DNA from: Yamagishiella unicocca
Taxonomy: Eukaryota; Chlorophyta; Chlorophyceae; Chlamydomonadales; Volvocaceae
NCBI GenBank assembly: GCA_003116995.1
Contig: BDSL01000006.1
Span: forward strand, 248,001 to 312,000
Length of the DNA stretch: 64,000 nucleotides
Direction: 5' to 3'
Shown here: in pieces, positions 45,301 to 55,215 of the stretch
Layout of the letters: each line of letters opens with the position of its first letter
Position numbering within the stretch: the first letter of the stretch is position 1
Program-made: the position numbers and the translations under genes
The notes under the pieces: generated by a model
Told to the model about the DNA's origin: nothing
Database searches by the model: none
The model's input: only the letters and a program-made list of their open reading frames with translations

Positions 45301-48300
45301 GGGAACACCCGGAACAACAAGCCGCCCCAAACCAAACGCAGCCACCAGAACGCAGCCCTGAAAGGAGAAACAACCAAGCCGCGGCAGGTGAAACCGTGAC
45401 CCAGGGCGCCGCCCAAGCAAACCAACAGGCACCACCAGCGGCGCAAAATACTGACGAGACGCGCCCGCGCGTACCAACCACCCCACTGGAACCCCCGAAC
45501 GACGCTGCACCCCCCGGAACACAGCCGCCGCAATCCCTGCATCTCGTCACGCACAACGTGCGTGGCCTATACAACAAACTCGAAACCGTCCTTTGCAATG
45601 TGCGTGAATGGAACGCCGACATTATCGTGCTCACAGAAACCAAACTTGGCCATCGCACTGACTGGCTCCGACGGGTCATGCAGGCCGAACACGCGGGATA
45701 CCGGATTTATAGCTCCTCTAAACCCTGGACAGGCGATCCGCGCCAGAGAGCGGCGGGGGTACTGGTAGCTGTAGCCGACAAGTACAGCCGCATGAACGCC
45801 ACCACGCCCATCCAACCCCCGAAACGGCTAGCAGGGTACATCAGCCACTGCGTTATAGCAACACCGCGCAGCATACCCCTACACGTGATCGGTGTGTACT
45901 GCCCGGAGGACACGCACATCCGGGACGCAATCTACAGCTACTGTGCAGGAGTAACTGCCGCCGTGGCGGCAGCAGGCAATCACCTCATCATCAGCGGGGA
46001 CTTTAATGCAGTGCTTCACCCCAATGAGCGCAGCACCAACACAATGGACACGGCAGACAGACAACACTCGGCCTTCGCACTGGCCAACCACCTCGAACCA
46101 ATCCAAGCGCCAGGCACCGGACGGCAAATGTCGTACACGCAGCTCCAAAACGAAACGGCTACACACAGAAGCCGAATCGACGACATCCTGCTCAACGCTC
46201 CGCTCAGGGCAGCAGTCCTGAACCGGGGCACCGGCACGACCACCGCAAACCCGACCCCGCGTCCCACTGAAATGATAACAGTAGCTGGGGGGTCCTTCGA
46301 TCACAACCCGGTCCACGCCCGACTGCCCATAGCGAACATGCGCCTGTGGGAGGCCCGCGGGCCCACTCCCCGCACGCCAAACACAGAGACAAGGCCGGTA
46401 CCCCCCTCGTGGAGGGACGTTGTGCTGCCTATACCTGCCGCCGCACTCCAGAAAGCGACAAATACGATGAGAGCATCCCTTACCACCGCAACAGCGGCCC
46501 TGATGGCCAAGCTACGGCCTGCCAAGCAGGAAATCGAAGCCGCACTCGCCGCACACACATCAATGGCCACAGCCACGGGCGCTCAGCCAACCACCGCTGA
46601 GGAATTGGCAGCTCAGTTCAGTACAAGCACGGCAATCCAGGAGACAAACGTGGACACCCTCGCGGCCGAGCTGCAGGGCATACTAGACGGAGCCTTGACC
46701 ACTCTCCTCGACTGTTGCCCCAGGAAACCGCCCAAAACTGGAAAGAAGCATGCGCCACGGAAGACATCACGCCAAATCAAAAAGCTTTACACACAACACA
46801 GGCAGCTAAAAGAGCTATACGAGACTGAGCTGAATGACACGATAGGCGCGCGACACCCTGCGCAACCCGACACTCCCGCTGGACAGACCCGCCGCACGCC
46901 CTCACAGGCCGACCAACGACCGACCGACCGACCAGGCTCACCTACCCCCCGCCGCCGCACGACCAACACCCGTGCGATAAGAATGCCCACCCCTAGACCA
47001 CCCCGGAGGGCCAACACCATGACGACTGGCCTCCTCGCGCAAATCCTTGAAGTCGGGATAGCCCTACATCTCCTAGTGCGGAAGGAGACCCAGAACAATG
47101 TCACGAAAGCCCGCAACAGGTTCCGACACAGACTGACCACCAAGGCCCGCCAGGCTCACAAGGAGATATTTACTTCCGCCCAAGGCGAGCGGGGAATCCC
47201 CGCTGTGCAACACCCGACCAGTAAGGAGCTCTGCACTGACGCGGACACCATCCTGGAGGCCATCCACACATACTACCAGGACCAGGCAGTTGCCGTAACA
47301 GGGCCCCGGACCGGACTCTACCGCCCGGAGGAGGTGCAACGCACGTATCCCTTCCTACCCGGCCCAACAACCACAGACCCATTCACGCTCCACAGCCTGA
47401 AAGACCCGCGGAGCCATAGCCTCCTCGCCTCTATAGCTGACCCAACAAACTTCCAAACGTGCATAACACACCTGTCCCGCAACAAGGCGCCAGGACCCGA
47501 TGGGATCCCAAACGAGCTCCTGAAAGCGCTACCGGCCGAGGTGCATGCCGCTATGCACGACCTAATGCTAGTCATGTGGGTGAAAGCGGAGACCCCGCGC
47601 GAGTGGACCACCTCTACCACGGTTTTGTTACCTAAGCCCGGCGATCCCACAACCCTCAACAACTACCGCCCCATCGCACTCGCCAACACAACCTACAAAC
47701 TCTGGACTAGCCTCCTCACCGTCGCCATAGGAGACGTGGCGGCAGCACTCAACCTGTTCAGCGAGGCACAGGAAGGGTTCCTGGCCTACCGCAACACCGA
47801 ACGTCAGATCCTAAACCTCATACACGCCATTGAGGACTCGGCACTAACACGGCAGGACCTGTATGCCGCATACATAGATTTCAGCAGTGCATTCAATACC
47901 ATCTCACACGACCTACTCCTACAGGTCATGTGGGACCTAGGCCTACCAGAAGACCTTATCCTCGTAATTCGCAACCTGTACTCCCAAGCACGCACGGCAG
48001 TCCGTACCGAGCATGGGACCACCAACCCCATCCACATCGAACGAGGCACTGTACAGGGAGACACACTGTCCCCGGTCCTGTTCATAATCTTTATCGAACC
48101 TATGCTACGATGGCTACACGCCGGCGGCCGCGGCTACCACTACGGATGCCTTGACAAGAACGAGAACATCCGTTATAACTGCAGCTCTGTGGCGTACGCA
48201 GATGACCTCGCCGTACTGGCCACCAACCCACAAGACCTCCAAACCCAGTGCGACAAGATCAGCCAATACGCCGCCTGGGCCGGCATGAAGGTGAACAACA

Positions 48301-51300
48301 AAAAGTGTGCGGTCACCGGAATCCTACACAAGCGTGCCGGCCACGACACGTCAATCAAGGGCCCCACGTGTGAACGCACGCTGAAATCAATCCTTTGTGA
48401 CAAAATTAAAATCGGCGGCAAATTGGTACCCTACACCCCCCCAACGGACCCCTACAAGTACCTCGGGGTGAACGTCACACTTACGCTCAACTGGGGGCCC
48501 CACCTCCGCTACGTAAGCCAAGCCGTGACAGAAAAAGGCACCCAGCTGCTGTCCTGCATGGCGTCACCCGACCAGCGCCTACGTGTCCTCCAAACGTGCA
48601 TCCAGTCGGTGGTGGCGTACAGCTTTCCCACTATGGCGTACACCCCAAATGATATCCGAATGCTAGATGCAATGATCGCCAGGATAGCCAAAAAGTGCTA
48701 CTACATAACACCCAGCTTCCCAACACGAGCTATCCTCCACCCAACAGAGATGTACGGCCTAGGCGTGGGCTCACTGCTGCCCACCTATGTGCAACGCTCG
48801 ACCCGAGCGCTCGTCCTGGCACTCAATGACCCAGGGCGCCTAGGGGTGGTCACCCGTGCCATGCTCAAGCTGCAACACGACTATGCGGGACCCCAGCCCA
48901 TGCACCGCCTTGCAGGCGCCAGCTGCTACTACGTAACCCTAAAACAGCTATCGCTGGCAAGGGAGAGCGGGATCACCATCACGGCCGCCGGTCAGCCCTA
49001 TGCCCCAGAAATCAACACCCTATATGAGGCGGTCCAGCTAGCGAGGGGTCGGGCCGACGCCCAACTCCCACTGCCCTATCGGTATGTTATGCCCCTAGTG
49101 GAGCTCGGCCTAGATCTGCAATCTCTGGTGGACCAGAACACCGGGGCCCACCTCATCACCAGTGCCGAACTGCAGAACCTCTTCATCAACAAAACCAGGA
49201 TCCAACACCGGCACAAAGTTGCGCTCAACCGCCTTAGCCTTGCGCTCAGCGCACACTGTGATCCCCTTGAACGGGGCAAAGACATGGACCCCAAACGCTA
49301 CGCCAGCGCGGCACCCCTAGGGGACAGGCGCCTCCGGCGGATACCAGACGTGCCCGCATTTGCTGGCTTGCTATCCAAATCGCGCGTGCCCAACGCTGCC
49401 GTCATGCCCTCTATGGACCCACATACCCTGCGCACCCACCGCGGGGTAGTGCCAGGAGAGCACGGGGGCAGGCGCCCGCAAACTGCCCCACTGCCAGAGG
49501 CCACGGGAGCACAATACCCCCGACATGGCATCGCCGTAAACCCGACTCCAAACGGGCCCCGAGGTACCGACCACCAGGACCCACCATCGCCTCAACAAGA
49601 GACCTCCCGGCGGGGGCGCAAGCGCAAAGGTGTTACAGCCCGGCAGGAAGAACTCATCGCCAAAAGCACGCGGTGTGATAACAATAAGACACGCACGGCC
49701 AAGGCCAGAATCCATGATGTACCGGCACTTGTGCAGCTCCATGCCGAAGAAGAAGGGAAACCTGCAACACAGTGGGCCCGCCTGTGGGCCGGCACCGACG
49801 ACGATGTGGCCGCTTTCTGGCGGGCGGTCCTGGAAGATATGCGCCCCCATGTCAAAAGCCTGGGGCGAAGGCAACAGCTGACACAGACGCACGCACCGCA
49901 ACTACGACTTACCGACCGGGATGGTGATGAGGGAAGATGGGACGCTGACCCTATCCATGAACCCACCGACGCAGAGGGCATCCCACTCCTAAACACGGCA
50001 GACATACATGAGGCCCTGCCCCCACTAGCTGAAGCAGCGACTCCGCAGGCAGCCCGCCTGCTGGGCGAGCCATGGGAGCCTTGGCGCGTCGCAAGGGCGC
50101 AAATCCTGGCAGACCAAATACCCTGGCCGGGCATGGGCGACACGACGGCAGAACACCAACTTACATATGACCTGTACCGCGACACAGAAGTCATCAGTGA
50201 GGTCGTAGCCGGCCCATTCACAGTCAGGCATACCACCACAGCGGCCGCCACCAAGAAGGCTCGTAAGCAAGCGAACCGGAAGAGGCGGCACGCTGATAAT
50301 CACCCCGAGCGGCAGGATGACGACCCGGCAACCACCCAGGGCGCCAGCAGCCACGAAACCCAATACACAGTCGCATGGCCCCACTCGATCATCCCGCTCT
50401 CTGTCCTGCGGGCATACGTTCGACAAGGCTACACCTACGAAAGCGTCCAGGAAGTGCAGAACGAGCTAGGACCGCACCTCGACAAATATTTCCGCAAGGT
50501 CACCTGGAAAACCTCCAACATGGCACTCTGGAACCTGGAAAGGGACCCGAATTTCCCCGCGGCACTGCAGCGATACAAGGCCGCCCGCAACACACCAAGA
50601 GACCCCAGGCCAACCCGCCCGGCCCCAGCGAGAGACCAATCTCTCACCAACGCCCAAAAGCAGGGCCGGTGGGACCCGCCTGACGAACACGCTGCGACCC
50701 GGAAGCGCACCCTACGGGGCAACACCACCATCAACACTATATCCCAGAACCCGTACTTGGATGTGTATCCCCCAGGCCGGTACACCATCCAGTTGGGGAC
50801 GCGTGCACCCTTAGCAACAAGCCTTGTAGCCGGCACGGAATATACAGCGCACGTGTACGACCCGCGTGGGGTGTGCGTGGGCCGCCTCACCGCAGCCCGG
50901 CTACACCTCCTCCGTGCACGCTGGCAGCACATGAAGGACCGGACGCCCGAGCTCCACTGCAGCCTCACCGCCCAGGGCGGATTCGAAGAGGATGTAGCCC
51001 GCCTCCTGCACCGAAGTCAAGCGGGGGCAGACGGCAGGAAAGGGAAGTCTACACCCCGCTCGGAGACCACGCTCAACGTCTCCCTAAGCGGGCACCTAGT
51101 GAGCGCCCTGCGCAACCTCCAGGCTGGACATGTGACGGAGCGGTTTGCCTCCCCACTCAACAGCCTGGGCGCGGCCGACTGCTACTTCAGTCGCCACAGC
51201 GAAGACCAGCTTTTCGGGGCATGCACAGAAGGCTACAGCCACCGCTTCACCGGCCTATCCATGGCACACCCGGACCCTACCCCAGAAAGTGCCAAACGAG

Positions 51301-53306
51301 CCCTTGGCTGGGCCATCGCCAGTGCTGAAACAGTGGCAACTTCCCCTGAACCCACCGTCACCCTTATCGCCCTCCCATATGACCGAACGGGCCCGTACAC
51401 GCACCTCACCGAGAGCGCACTAGTCCACCGCCTCGCCCAGCTGTGGGACGGCGACCTCTCCAGCCTAACCACTGGTGATGGCACAGCCTCCAGCGCCCCG
51501 CGATATGCTCGTGGAATCGACATCCTGTTAGTGGCCAATAGCGCAGGCTTAGAAGCCTTCAATAATTGCGCATGGAAACAACTCCGCACGACCCTAATGC
51601 AAAGCGGGGACGGCGTTAAACAACTCGCACCCACGCGTATAGAGCAAAAGCAAGGAGAATCGGACAAGCACTGGTGTTGCTGGAGAGCCCGGAAGAGGGC
51701 TAAGGAACTACGTGCGCAGCCGCCCAGCGCACCGACACTCACGGTATGCATCGCGGCAACCGACGCGCACGAACGCCCGATTCGGACGGACTTCCCCGCC
51801 ACCCTGGGCCTCCAATATGACGCTGACAGCATCACCTGGACCGATGGCAGCTGCCTTAAGCCCGACGAGGAAGGAGGGCCGCAACGCACCGGGGCCGCCT
51901 ACTACAAAGCTGGGAAGACAACCCACGTAAACCCCAACGGTATCGACTATACGAACACTATCCAAAGAGCTGAACTAGCAGCCATCAGGGCCGCTCTCGC
52001 CGACCCAGAGGTGCAGGAACAGCACCGGGCTACTATTGCTACCGATAGCATTGCCTCACTCTACCTAATAAGGCGTGCAATTAATGCGCCAGAAAAGCTA
52101 CACATTTCCAAGCACAGAGCACTACTACTATCGATAGTCGACCTGCTCCGAAACTACGCCGAGGCCGGCACTAAGATACACCTGCTGCACGTACGTTCTC
52201 ATACTGGGCTCCACGGAAATGACATGGCAGACGCTGGAGCCACGGCTACGGCATCCGGAGAAGTCGCTGCTGATATAATAGAGGAAGCTGACAACGAGGG
52301 ATACCGCCACATCCACTGGGCGGCACGCAGCAGGGACACCCGTTTTGTGTCGGACCTGAATAGGGGACTCCTAAAGCATCTCCCGTCAGAGACGTACGGC
52401 GGTTACACCAACGACCCCGAGTCAACCGCACGCTGGAGGGAGGCTGCCCCCGAACTCTCCGCCCGATTCAGCAACGCCTATCTCACCACACACAGTATGG
52501 GCCACTGGCTCACAAAGCAGGTCCTGTACGCGCGCTATGGGTACCTTTACAATGCCCGACTCAAACAGCTCTACGGCAGAGGCGGGGACGGTAAATGCCC
52601 CCTCTGCCGCCACAGCCGGGAAGGCCCCACAACTGACTCCGGCAGTCACATCCTCGGGGGCTGCCGTCACAAAACTATGGTAGGGGCGTACATTAACCGA
52701 CATAACAGCGCCATACGGGCAGTCGCTGCGTGCCTGCACAACGGCAACAAAGGAGGAGGCCTTATGGTCATGGATGCAGGAAGGGCGGAAGAGCTCCCTG
52801 AATACTGTGCGGGAAACAGGCCACCGCTCTGGATGCTCACGGAAACCGACCGGCGAGACCCCAACGTCAGCAAAATGCGCCCGGACATCATGTTCATCCC
52901 TAACCTACCCGGAAACAGAATCCCAAGAAACGCTACCACCTGCCGATTGCCTGGACCCAAGAACCAATACCCTGTGTACATCATTGAGGTAGGCTACACC
53001 AGCGACCTGAACCACTCGGACAAATGTACGGAGAAAACCATTCAGCACAAGAAACTTTCCGACGCCCTGGAGCGAGCGGGCTGGACGGTGCACTACACCA
53101 GGAATGAGGTAATCACCCTAGGTGCCACCAGCACCATCCCCAATACGGTCAAGCCACTACTCCAAACCCTGGGAGCCAGCGCTGAACAAGCCAACAAATG
53201 CTGCCTACACCTCCACCAACATGCGGTGGTTAGCGCCGGCGCCATCATCAAGAACCGCCGAGTGCTGGAAAACGGACCGCAGCAGGGAGCCAGGGGGGTG
53301 GGCTAA
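42303..53306 (+). CDS. Dualen ORF2 polyprotein: multi-TM region, cysteine protease, APE, RT, RNase H, CCHC, RLE
   Basis: 3667 residues, no stops. In order: a low-complexity N terminus (1-330); five to seven hydrophobic segments (about 335-525; for example LWCLVQVPYAVGVACFVLAG and GAGCCTLALIVAIRCIS); a protease-like domain with nucleophile motif GFCGIHATNNLLG (Cys671) and candidate His792; APE at about 1079-1345 (THNVRG, ETK, SGDFNAVL, DDILLN, FDHNPVHA); RT at about 1700-2060 (KAPGPDGIPNELL, YRPIALANTTYKLW, YIDFSSAFNTISH, QGDTLSPVLF, YADDLAVL); an unassigned 700-residue block (about 2450-3170); RNase H at about 3174-3320 (TWTDGS, RAELAAI, ATDS, HTGLHGNDMAD); CCHC at about 3432 (CPLC then HILGGCRH); and RLE at about 3525-3565 (RPDIMF, IIEVGYTSD). 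Catalytic residues look intact. The protease may release the parts. A membrane-spanning region in a LINE polyprotein is unexpected. Confidence 0.93.
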   Translation: MAQSQGQVLITADSMRRRRSLTPAARPTKADPQLTATSAKGMEPLPELVAAPGLVYCEPGTLPANLERLTIPSQDIIVTEDFINSAMSYHQKRPTWPATGATGAQPRIAPRRSAGGSEGPTRHTDGNHHTSHPPEGPARQEGTMLATVEPGDGCGWPPCIWMEGHGRSVRWSERLGHTHKQHCGYGGNGTTTQAYLGEEAGRGRLPMGWGYACRVSPVHASMMLDVGPTLGSCNKGTRAEWRAATVGTSSTTGRALRDAPITAGQHVEGVGPRMPPIKVALAQALRAWMGDCDPAHQHPADVPWCRAWNTIASTSVSYPQTEVRINWPGAHWLLSAGLRLTLNAATAMLWCLVQVPYAVGVACFVLAGAGWRVSAGPVWIGCTWLTGIGMAHAYHTLQKLRVGQVAPHNTKYACSALVTILSTYPMGLALATHHVSLAVTLALGAGCCTLALIVAIRCISITVVAAHLGTWAISTTVRRTLLYAWTSATTRNWIPCLRRSVHLTSVAAIVALACWHTLAQNPTTPILVIATQHLTQQVHTQPIVGTTAHAALSLSAALGMAYPQTSSLQQLISITATPLALWATAPNDTGLQQPTCASPNTTATNPGTPATNRPLRGAYGTHRLAAPQAARNQTRAPPPPPPGTPPNPIPWPPPAPVRAYREAQLPRYGFCGIHATNNLLGWKCIDGHHVLRYCESVLTHLTTRNSQNHPAYETARLANAWSACYRPNGYFSEYAINHYLANCSTIAGQADRHLVLRRVNTLPPPRPTKEQILGMLPQPARNLGFTVHGEVHTYAVKREGNIWTKIESLSEGRSDMSAENWSLIKGTLYYLDTHERREHNPETGPMADVPAPPAFMYPLPETGLETPHTDPLGGIAPPAQHDGGAPATVTSDQPPGTQQRRAAKRRNPNATVRWAVGGEFITVGDTLLGLDADAGIHQLMLNQNDTEPTERLPPRADAPAKRRKRQPPANPPPNDANTAIHKQPRTIMDYLAALTGGRAREHPEQQAAPNQTQPPERSPERRNNQAAAGETVTQGAAQANQQAPPAAQNTDETRPRVPTTPLEPPNDAAPPGTQPPQSLHLVTHNVRGLYNKLETVLCNVREWNADIIVLTETKLGHRTDWLRRVMQAEHAGYRIYSSSKPWTGDPRQRAAGVLVAVADKYSRMNATTPIQPPKRLAGYISHCVIATPRSIPLHVIGVYCPEDTHIRDAIYSYCAGVTAAVAAAGNHLIISGDFNAVLHPNERSTNTMDTADRQHSAFALANHLEPIQAPGTGRQMSYTQLQNETATHRSRIDDILLNAPLRAAVLNRGTGTTTANPTPRPTEMITVAGGSFDHNPVHARLPIANMRLWEARGPTPRTPNTETRPVPPSWRDVVLPIPAAALQKATNTMRASLTTATAALMAKLRPAKQEIEAALAAHTSMATATGAQPTTAEELAAQFSTSTAIQETNVDTLAAELQGILDGALTTLLDCCPRKPPKTGKKHAPRKTSRQIKKLYTQHRQLKELYETELNDTIGARHPAQPDTPAGQTRRTPSQADQRPTDRPGSPTPRRRTTNTRAIRMPTPRPPRRANTMTTGLLAQILEVGIALHLLVRKETQNNVTKARNRFRHRLTTKARQAHKEIFTSAQGERGIPAVQHPTSKELCTDADTILEAIHTYYQDQAVAVTGPRTGLYRPEEVQRTYPFLPGPTTTDPFTLHSLKDPRSHSLLASIADPTNFQTCITHLSRNKAPGPDGIPNELLKALPAEVHAAMHDLMLVMWVKAETPREWTTSTTVLLPKPGDPTTLNNYRPIALANTTYKLWTSLLTVAIGDVAAALNLFSEAQEGFLAYRNTERQILNLIHAIEDSALTRQDLYAAYIDFSSAFNTISHDLLLQVMWDLGLPEDLILVIRNLYSQARTAVRTEHGTTNPIHIERGTVQGDTLSPVLFIIFIEPMLRWLHAGGRGYHYGCLDKNENIRYNCSSVAYADDLAVLATNPQDLQTQCDKISQYAAWAGMKVNNKKCAVTGILHKRAGHDTSIKGPTCERTLKSILCDKIKIGGKLVPYTPPTDPYKYLGVNVTLTLNWGPHLRYVSQAVTEKGTQLLSCMASPDQRLRVLQTCIQSVVAYSFPTMAYTPNDIRMLDAMIARIAKKCYYITPSFPTRAILHPTEMYGLGVGSLLPTYVQRSTRALVLALNDPGRLGVVTRAMLKLQHDYAGPQPMHRLAGASCYYVTLKQLSLARESGITITAAGQPYAPEINTLYEAVQLARGRADAQLPLPYRYVMPLVELGLDLQSLVDQNTGAHLITSAELQNLFINKTRIQHRHKVALNRLSLALSAHCDPLERGKDMDPKRYASAAPLGDRRLRRIPDVPAFAGLLSKSRVPNAAVMPSMDPHTLRTHRGVVPGEHGGRRPQTAPLPEATGAQYPRHGIAVNPTPNGPRGTDHQDPPSPQQETSRRGRKRKGVTARQEELIAKSTRCDNNKTRTAKARIHDVPALVQLHAEEEGKPATQWARLWAGTDDDVAAFWRAVLEDMRPHVKSLGRRQQLTQTHAPQLRLTDRDGDEGRWDADPIHEPTDAEGIPLLNTADIHEALPPLAEAATPQAARLLGEPWEPWRVARAQILADQIPWPGMGDTTAEHQLTYDLYRDTEVISEVVAGPFTVRHTTTAAATKKARKQANRKRRHADNHPERQDDDPATTQGASSHETQYTVAWPHSIIPLSVLRAYVRQGYTYESVQEVQNELGPHLDKYFRKVTWKTSNMALWNLERDPNFPAALQRYKAARNTPRDPRPTRPAPARDQSLTNAQKQGRWDPPDEHAATRKRTLRGNTTINTISQNPYLDVYPPGRYTIQLGTRAPLATSLVAGTEYTAHVYDPRGVCVGRLTAARLHLLRARWQHMKDRTPELHCSLTAQGGFEEDVARLLHRSQAGADGRKGKSTPRSETTLNVSLSGHLVSALRNLQAGHVTERFASPLNSLGAADCYFSRHSEDQLFGACTEGYSHRFTGLSMAHPDPTPESAKRALGWAIASAETVATSPEPTVTLIALPYDRTGPYTHLTESALVHRLAQLWDGDLSSLTTGDGTASSAPRYARGIDILLVANSAGLEAFNNCAWKQLRTTLMQSGDGVKQLAPTRIEQKQGESDKHWCCWRARKRAKELRAQPPSAPTLTVCIAATDAHERPIRTDFPATLGLQYDADSITWTDGSCLKPDEEGGPQRTGAAYYKAGKTTHVNPNGIDYTNTIQRAELAAIRAALADPEVQEQHRATIATDSIASLYLIRRAINAPEKLHISKHRALLLSIVDLLRNYAEAGTKIHLLHVRSHTGLHGNDMADAGATATASGEVAADIIEEADNEGYRHIHWAARSRDTRFVSDLNRGLLKHLPSETYGGYTNDPESTARWREAAPELSARFSNAYLTTHSMGHWLTKQVLYARYGYLYNARLKQLYGRGGDGKCPLCRHSREGPTTDSGSHILGGCRHKTMVGAYINRHNSAIRAVAACLHNGNKGGGLMVMDAGRAEELPEYCAGNRPPLWMLTETDRRDPNVSKMRPDIMFIPNLPGNRIPRNATTCRLPGPKNQYPVYIIEVGYTSDLNHSDKCTEKTIQHKKLSDALERAGWTVHYTRNEVITLGATSTIPNTVKPLLQTLGASAEQANKCCLHLHQHAVVSAGAIIKNRRVLENGPQQGARGVG

Positions 53307-53433
53307 GGGTAACTTTTTGTCCCCACAGGTGGCGCGAGCGTATAGGGTGTACTAACACCCTCACCGCCCCGCCCCCGTAATACATGCTAGGCCTAGCGCC
53401 AGCGTACTCATTATCATTATTATTATTATTATT
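53307..53433 (+). other. Dualen 3' UTR and ATT-repeat tail
   Basis: About 127 bp after the TAA at 53304-53306, ending in an imperfect ATT repeat that replaces a poly(A) tail. The same 3' end, reverse-complemented, is at 34931-35053. Such short 3' repeats are made during target-primed reverse transcription in several LINE clades. Confidence 0.9.
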
Positions 53434-53447
53434 CCTCCTTCGCGGCA
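53434..53447 (+). repeat. target-site duplication, full-length Dualen (right)
   Basis: CCTCCTTCGCGGCA, partner of 40989-41002. Confidence 0.97.
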
Positions 53448-54747
53448 GCATACGCCGGTGTGAGGGTTTTCCTTATAAACTCTTTCCTCTGTGCGGCATA
53501 CGCCGCCGTTGGCATATAGATATTCGCCAGGTGGATCCGGTGCCCACCCCAGGTGAACGAGTACTGCAGAAAATGACCCGGTGGGGCTTCCTCAGGCTTC
53601 ATGCGCGGCGGTACCTCAACTGGGGACATCACCTGACTCAGATCCGAACGGACGAGGATGGCTACACCAGCTGTGCGCGGATTCGGCGTGAAGGACTCAG
53701 CCACGATGGCCCATCCGGGTAGCCCCAGCCTCTTCGCTGCAGCGTTTAAGCCCCGCTGCAACAGCCGACTTTGTCCCTCTCCCGTATGATGGGTTTCTTG
53801 CAGACATACCACATCGAGCCGCATGCGAGCCCATTGACTAGCCGCTGCCTGGAGCACTGCATCCCTGTGCGGGAGTTGTATCCCGCCTAGGTTATGCGTG
53901 CCCACTCTCAGCGGCCGGCACGCTGGACCCCTCTGTGTCCCTTGTCGGTGCCGTACCACTATTGGTCTGCGCGCGGGTACCTCCATCCTGGAGGCGTCTC
54001 CTGGGTCGTCCATCTCCAGTGCCCCGTATGGGTTGGGCGCCATCCTGATGGCGCTTAGTGGTCGGATAGGGGGTTCCTGTTGCTGGAGCTGCGGCCATTC
54101 GGCGGTGTCCAGGTCCCCGTTGTGGGTGGCTCCGCTCCAGTCGCCCTCCATGTTGACGCGGCGGCGCTGCTGGTCGGGCGTCTCTCCCGAGTGCTGCGGC
54201 GAGCGGCTCGACCTAAGCCCGGGCGGCCTCGGGGGGACGCCGGGCGGCTGGGGTACCGCGCCTGGCTCGTACGGCTGCCTCCGCCGCGTCCCTGGCGGCC
54301 GCGGCCTTCTCCGCCGCTGACGCGTTCCTGGAGGCTATCATCTTCCGCGTGAGGTCGTCCACCGCTGCCTGGTATTGCGGAGTACCGGCTGCCAGGCCCC
54401 GGGTCAGCGACCCCATGACCACAGCCGCAAAGGAGGACGGGGATGCTGGACTCATGGCTGGCCCCGCGGCCCCTGATGGCCCATCTGTACCGCCTGTTCG
54501 CTGTGCTGCTGTCTCTGTGGCTGCTGCTGCTGCTTCTGCTGCGGCTGCGATTGCGGCTGCCGCAGAGCTGCGGCGCGGCTGCGGCTGCGGTTGCGGCGTG
54601 GCTGCCGCGCGTCCGCCAATCCCGACGGCGTGGCTGCCGCACCCGATGGCGCGGCTGCCGCCCCCGACGGCGCAGCTGCCGCACCCGGCGGCGCAGCTGC
54701 CGCACCCGGCTGCCGCACCCGACGGCGCAGCTGCCGCACCCGGCAGA
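53434..54747 (-). mobile_element. L1-like LINE B, 5' segment (ORF1 remnant and APE N terminus)
   Basis: Minus strand. 54151 down to 53434 encodes the N-terminal half of an APE endonuclease (LRVGTHNLGG, DVVCLQETHHTGE, AGVAILVRSDL, HLANIYMP) and is cut at the Dualen target site. Upstream, 54213-54747 is an Ala/Pro-rich frame, probably an ORF1 remnant, containing 19-21 bp tandem repeats (gcagctgccgcacccggcg, about 54640-54745). The element's own 5' end is replaced by another LINE's 3' end at 54748. Confidence 0.8.
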
Positions 54748-55077
54748 GGTTGTGTCGGATTTGCTCCAGTGGCGCTATTGAAGATGAGCAGCATGTCCTG
54801 TGTGTTTGCCCTGCGTATGCCAACCTAAGAGTGGACATGCAATTACCCGTCGGGGATATGAGATCTATCATGCACACTTTCGACCAGGTTAAGTTGGCCA
54901 GTCTATTGGACCAGATCTGGGCTACGCGTAATAATGTCGAACCCTTTGGGCGATAGTTCTTTTTCTTGTCTAAGGAACCTGAGTGTACAGACGCCTGTTT
55001 TACGTTTAGCGAGGCGAGGAGCCGCACGGCTCGTTTAGTCTGTTACCACCTGGGCTACACCCCCAGTCACGTGTAAC
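54748..55077 (+). mobile_element. LINE F, 5'-truncated copy 1 (C-terminal zinc finger and 3' UTR)
   Basis: Carries the last 60 codons of a LINE RT protein with the C-terminal finger CRIC..GAIEDEQHVLCVCPAY (frame open to 54953) and a 120-bp 3' UTR ending GTGTAAC. Nearly identical to 55838-56166. Confidence 0.8.
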
Positions 55078-55081
55078 ACAT

Positions 55082-55215
55082 CATCATCGAACCACCAGAA
55101 CACCAATCGACAAGCCGTAGGCAAAAAGAGCAGCAGCCAGCATCCCATAGCCATCGGGCGCACCGCCTGACACTGAAAGAGACGGAGGAAGGAATTGACC
55201 AAGATATGGCAAACC
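55082..55215 (-). mobile_element. L1-like LINE 3'-end fragment (minus strand)
   Basis: About 130 bp related to 33470-33600 (AACCACCAGAACACCAA, GACAGGCCGTAGGCA-like and CATCGGGCRCACCGCCTGAC motifs, rearranged). Non-coding. Confidence 0.65.

Larger units (their letters stand above)
41003..53433 (+). mobile_element. full-length Dualen/RandI non-LTR retrotransposon (12.4 kb)
   Basis: Complete plus-strand element bounded by a 14-bp target duplication, with a (CATTATT)-type ATT-repeat 3' end (53410-53433), a short 3' UTR and two intact ORFs. The domain set of ORF2 (cysteine protease, APE endonuclease, RT, RNase H, CCHC, restriction-like endonuclease) is diagnostic for the Dualen/RandI clade described from C. 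reinhardtii. It inserted into the APE-coding region of minus-strand L1-like element B. Open frames of 416 and 3667 codons and a near-identical second copy 11 kb away point to recent activity. Confidence 0.95.

Noticed and set aside
49592..53355. Many long antisense frames on the minus strand under Dualen ORF2
   Set aside because: They are codon-bias shadows of the GC-rich sense frame; none has a motif, and the sense frame has all expected domains.
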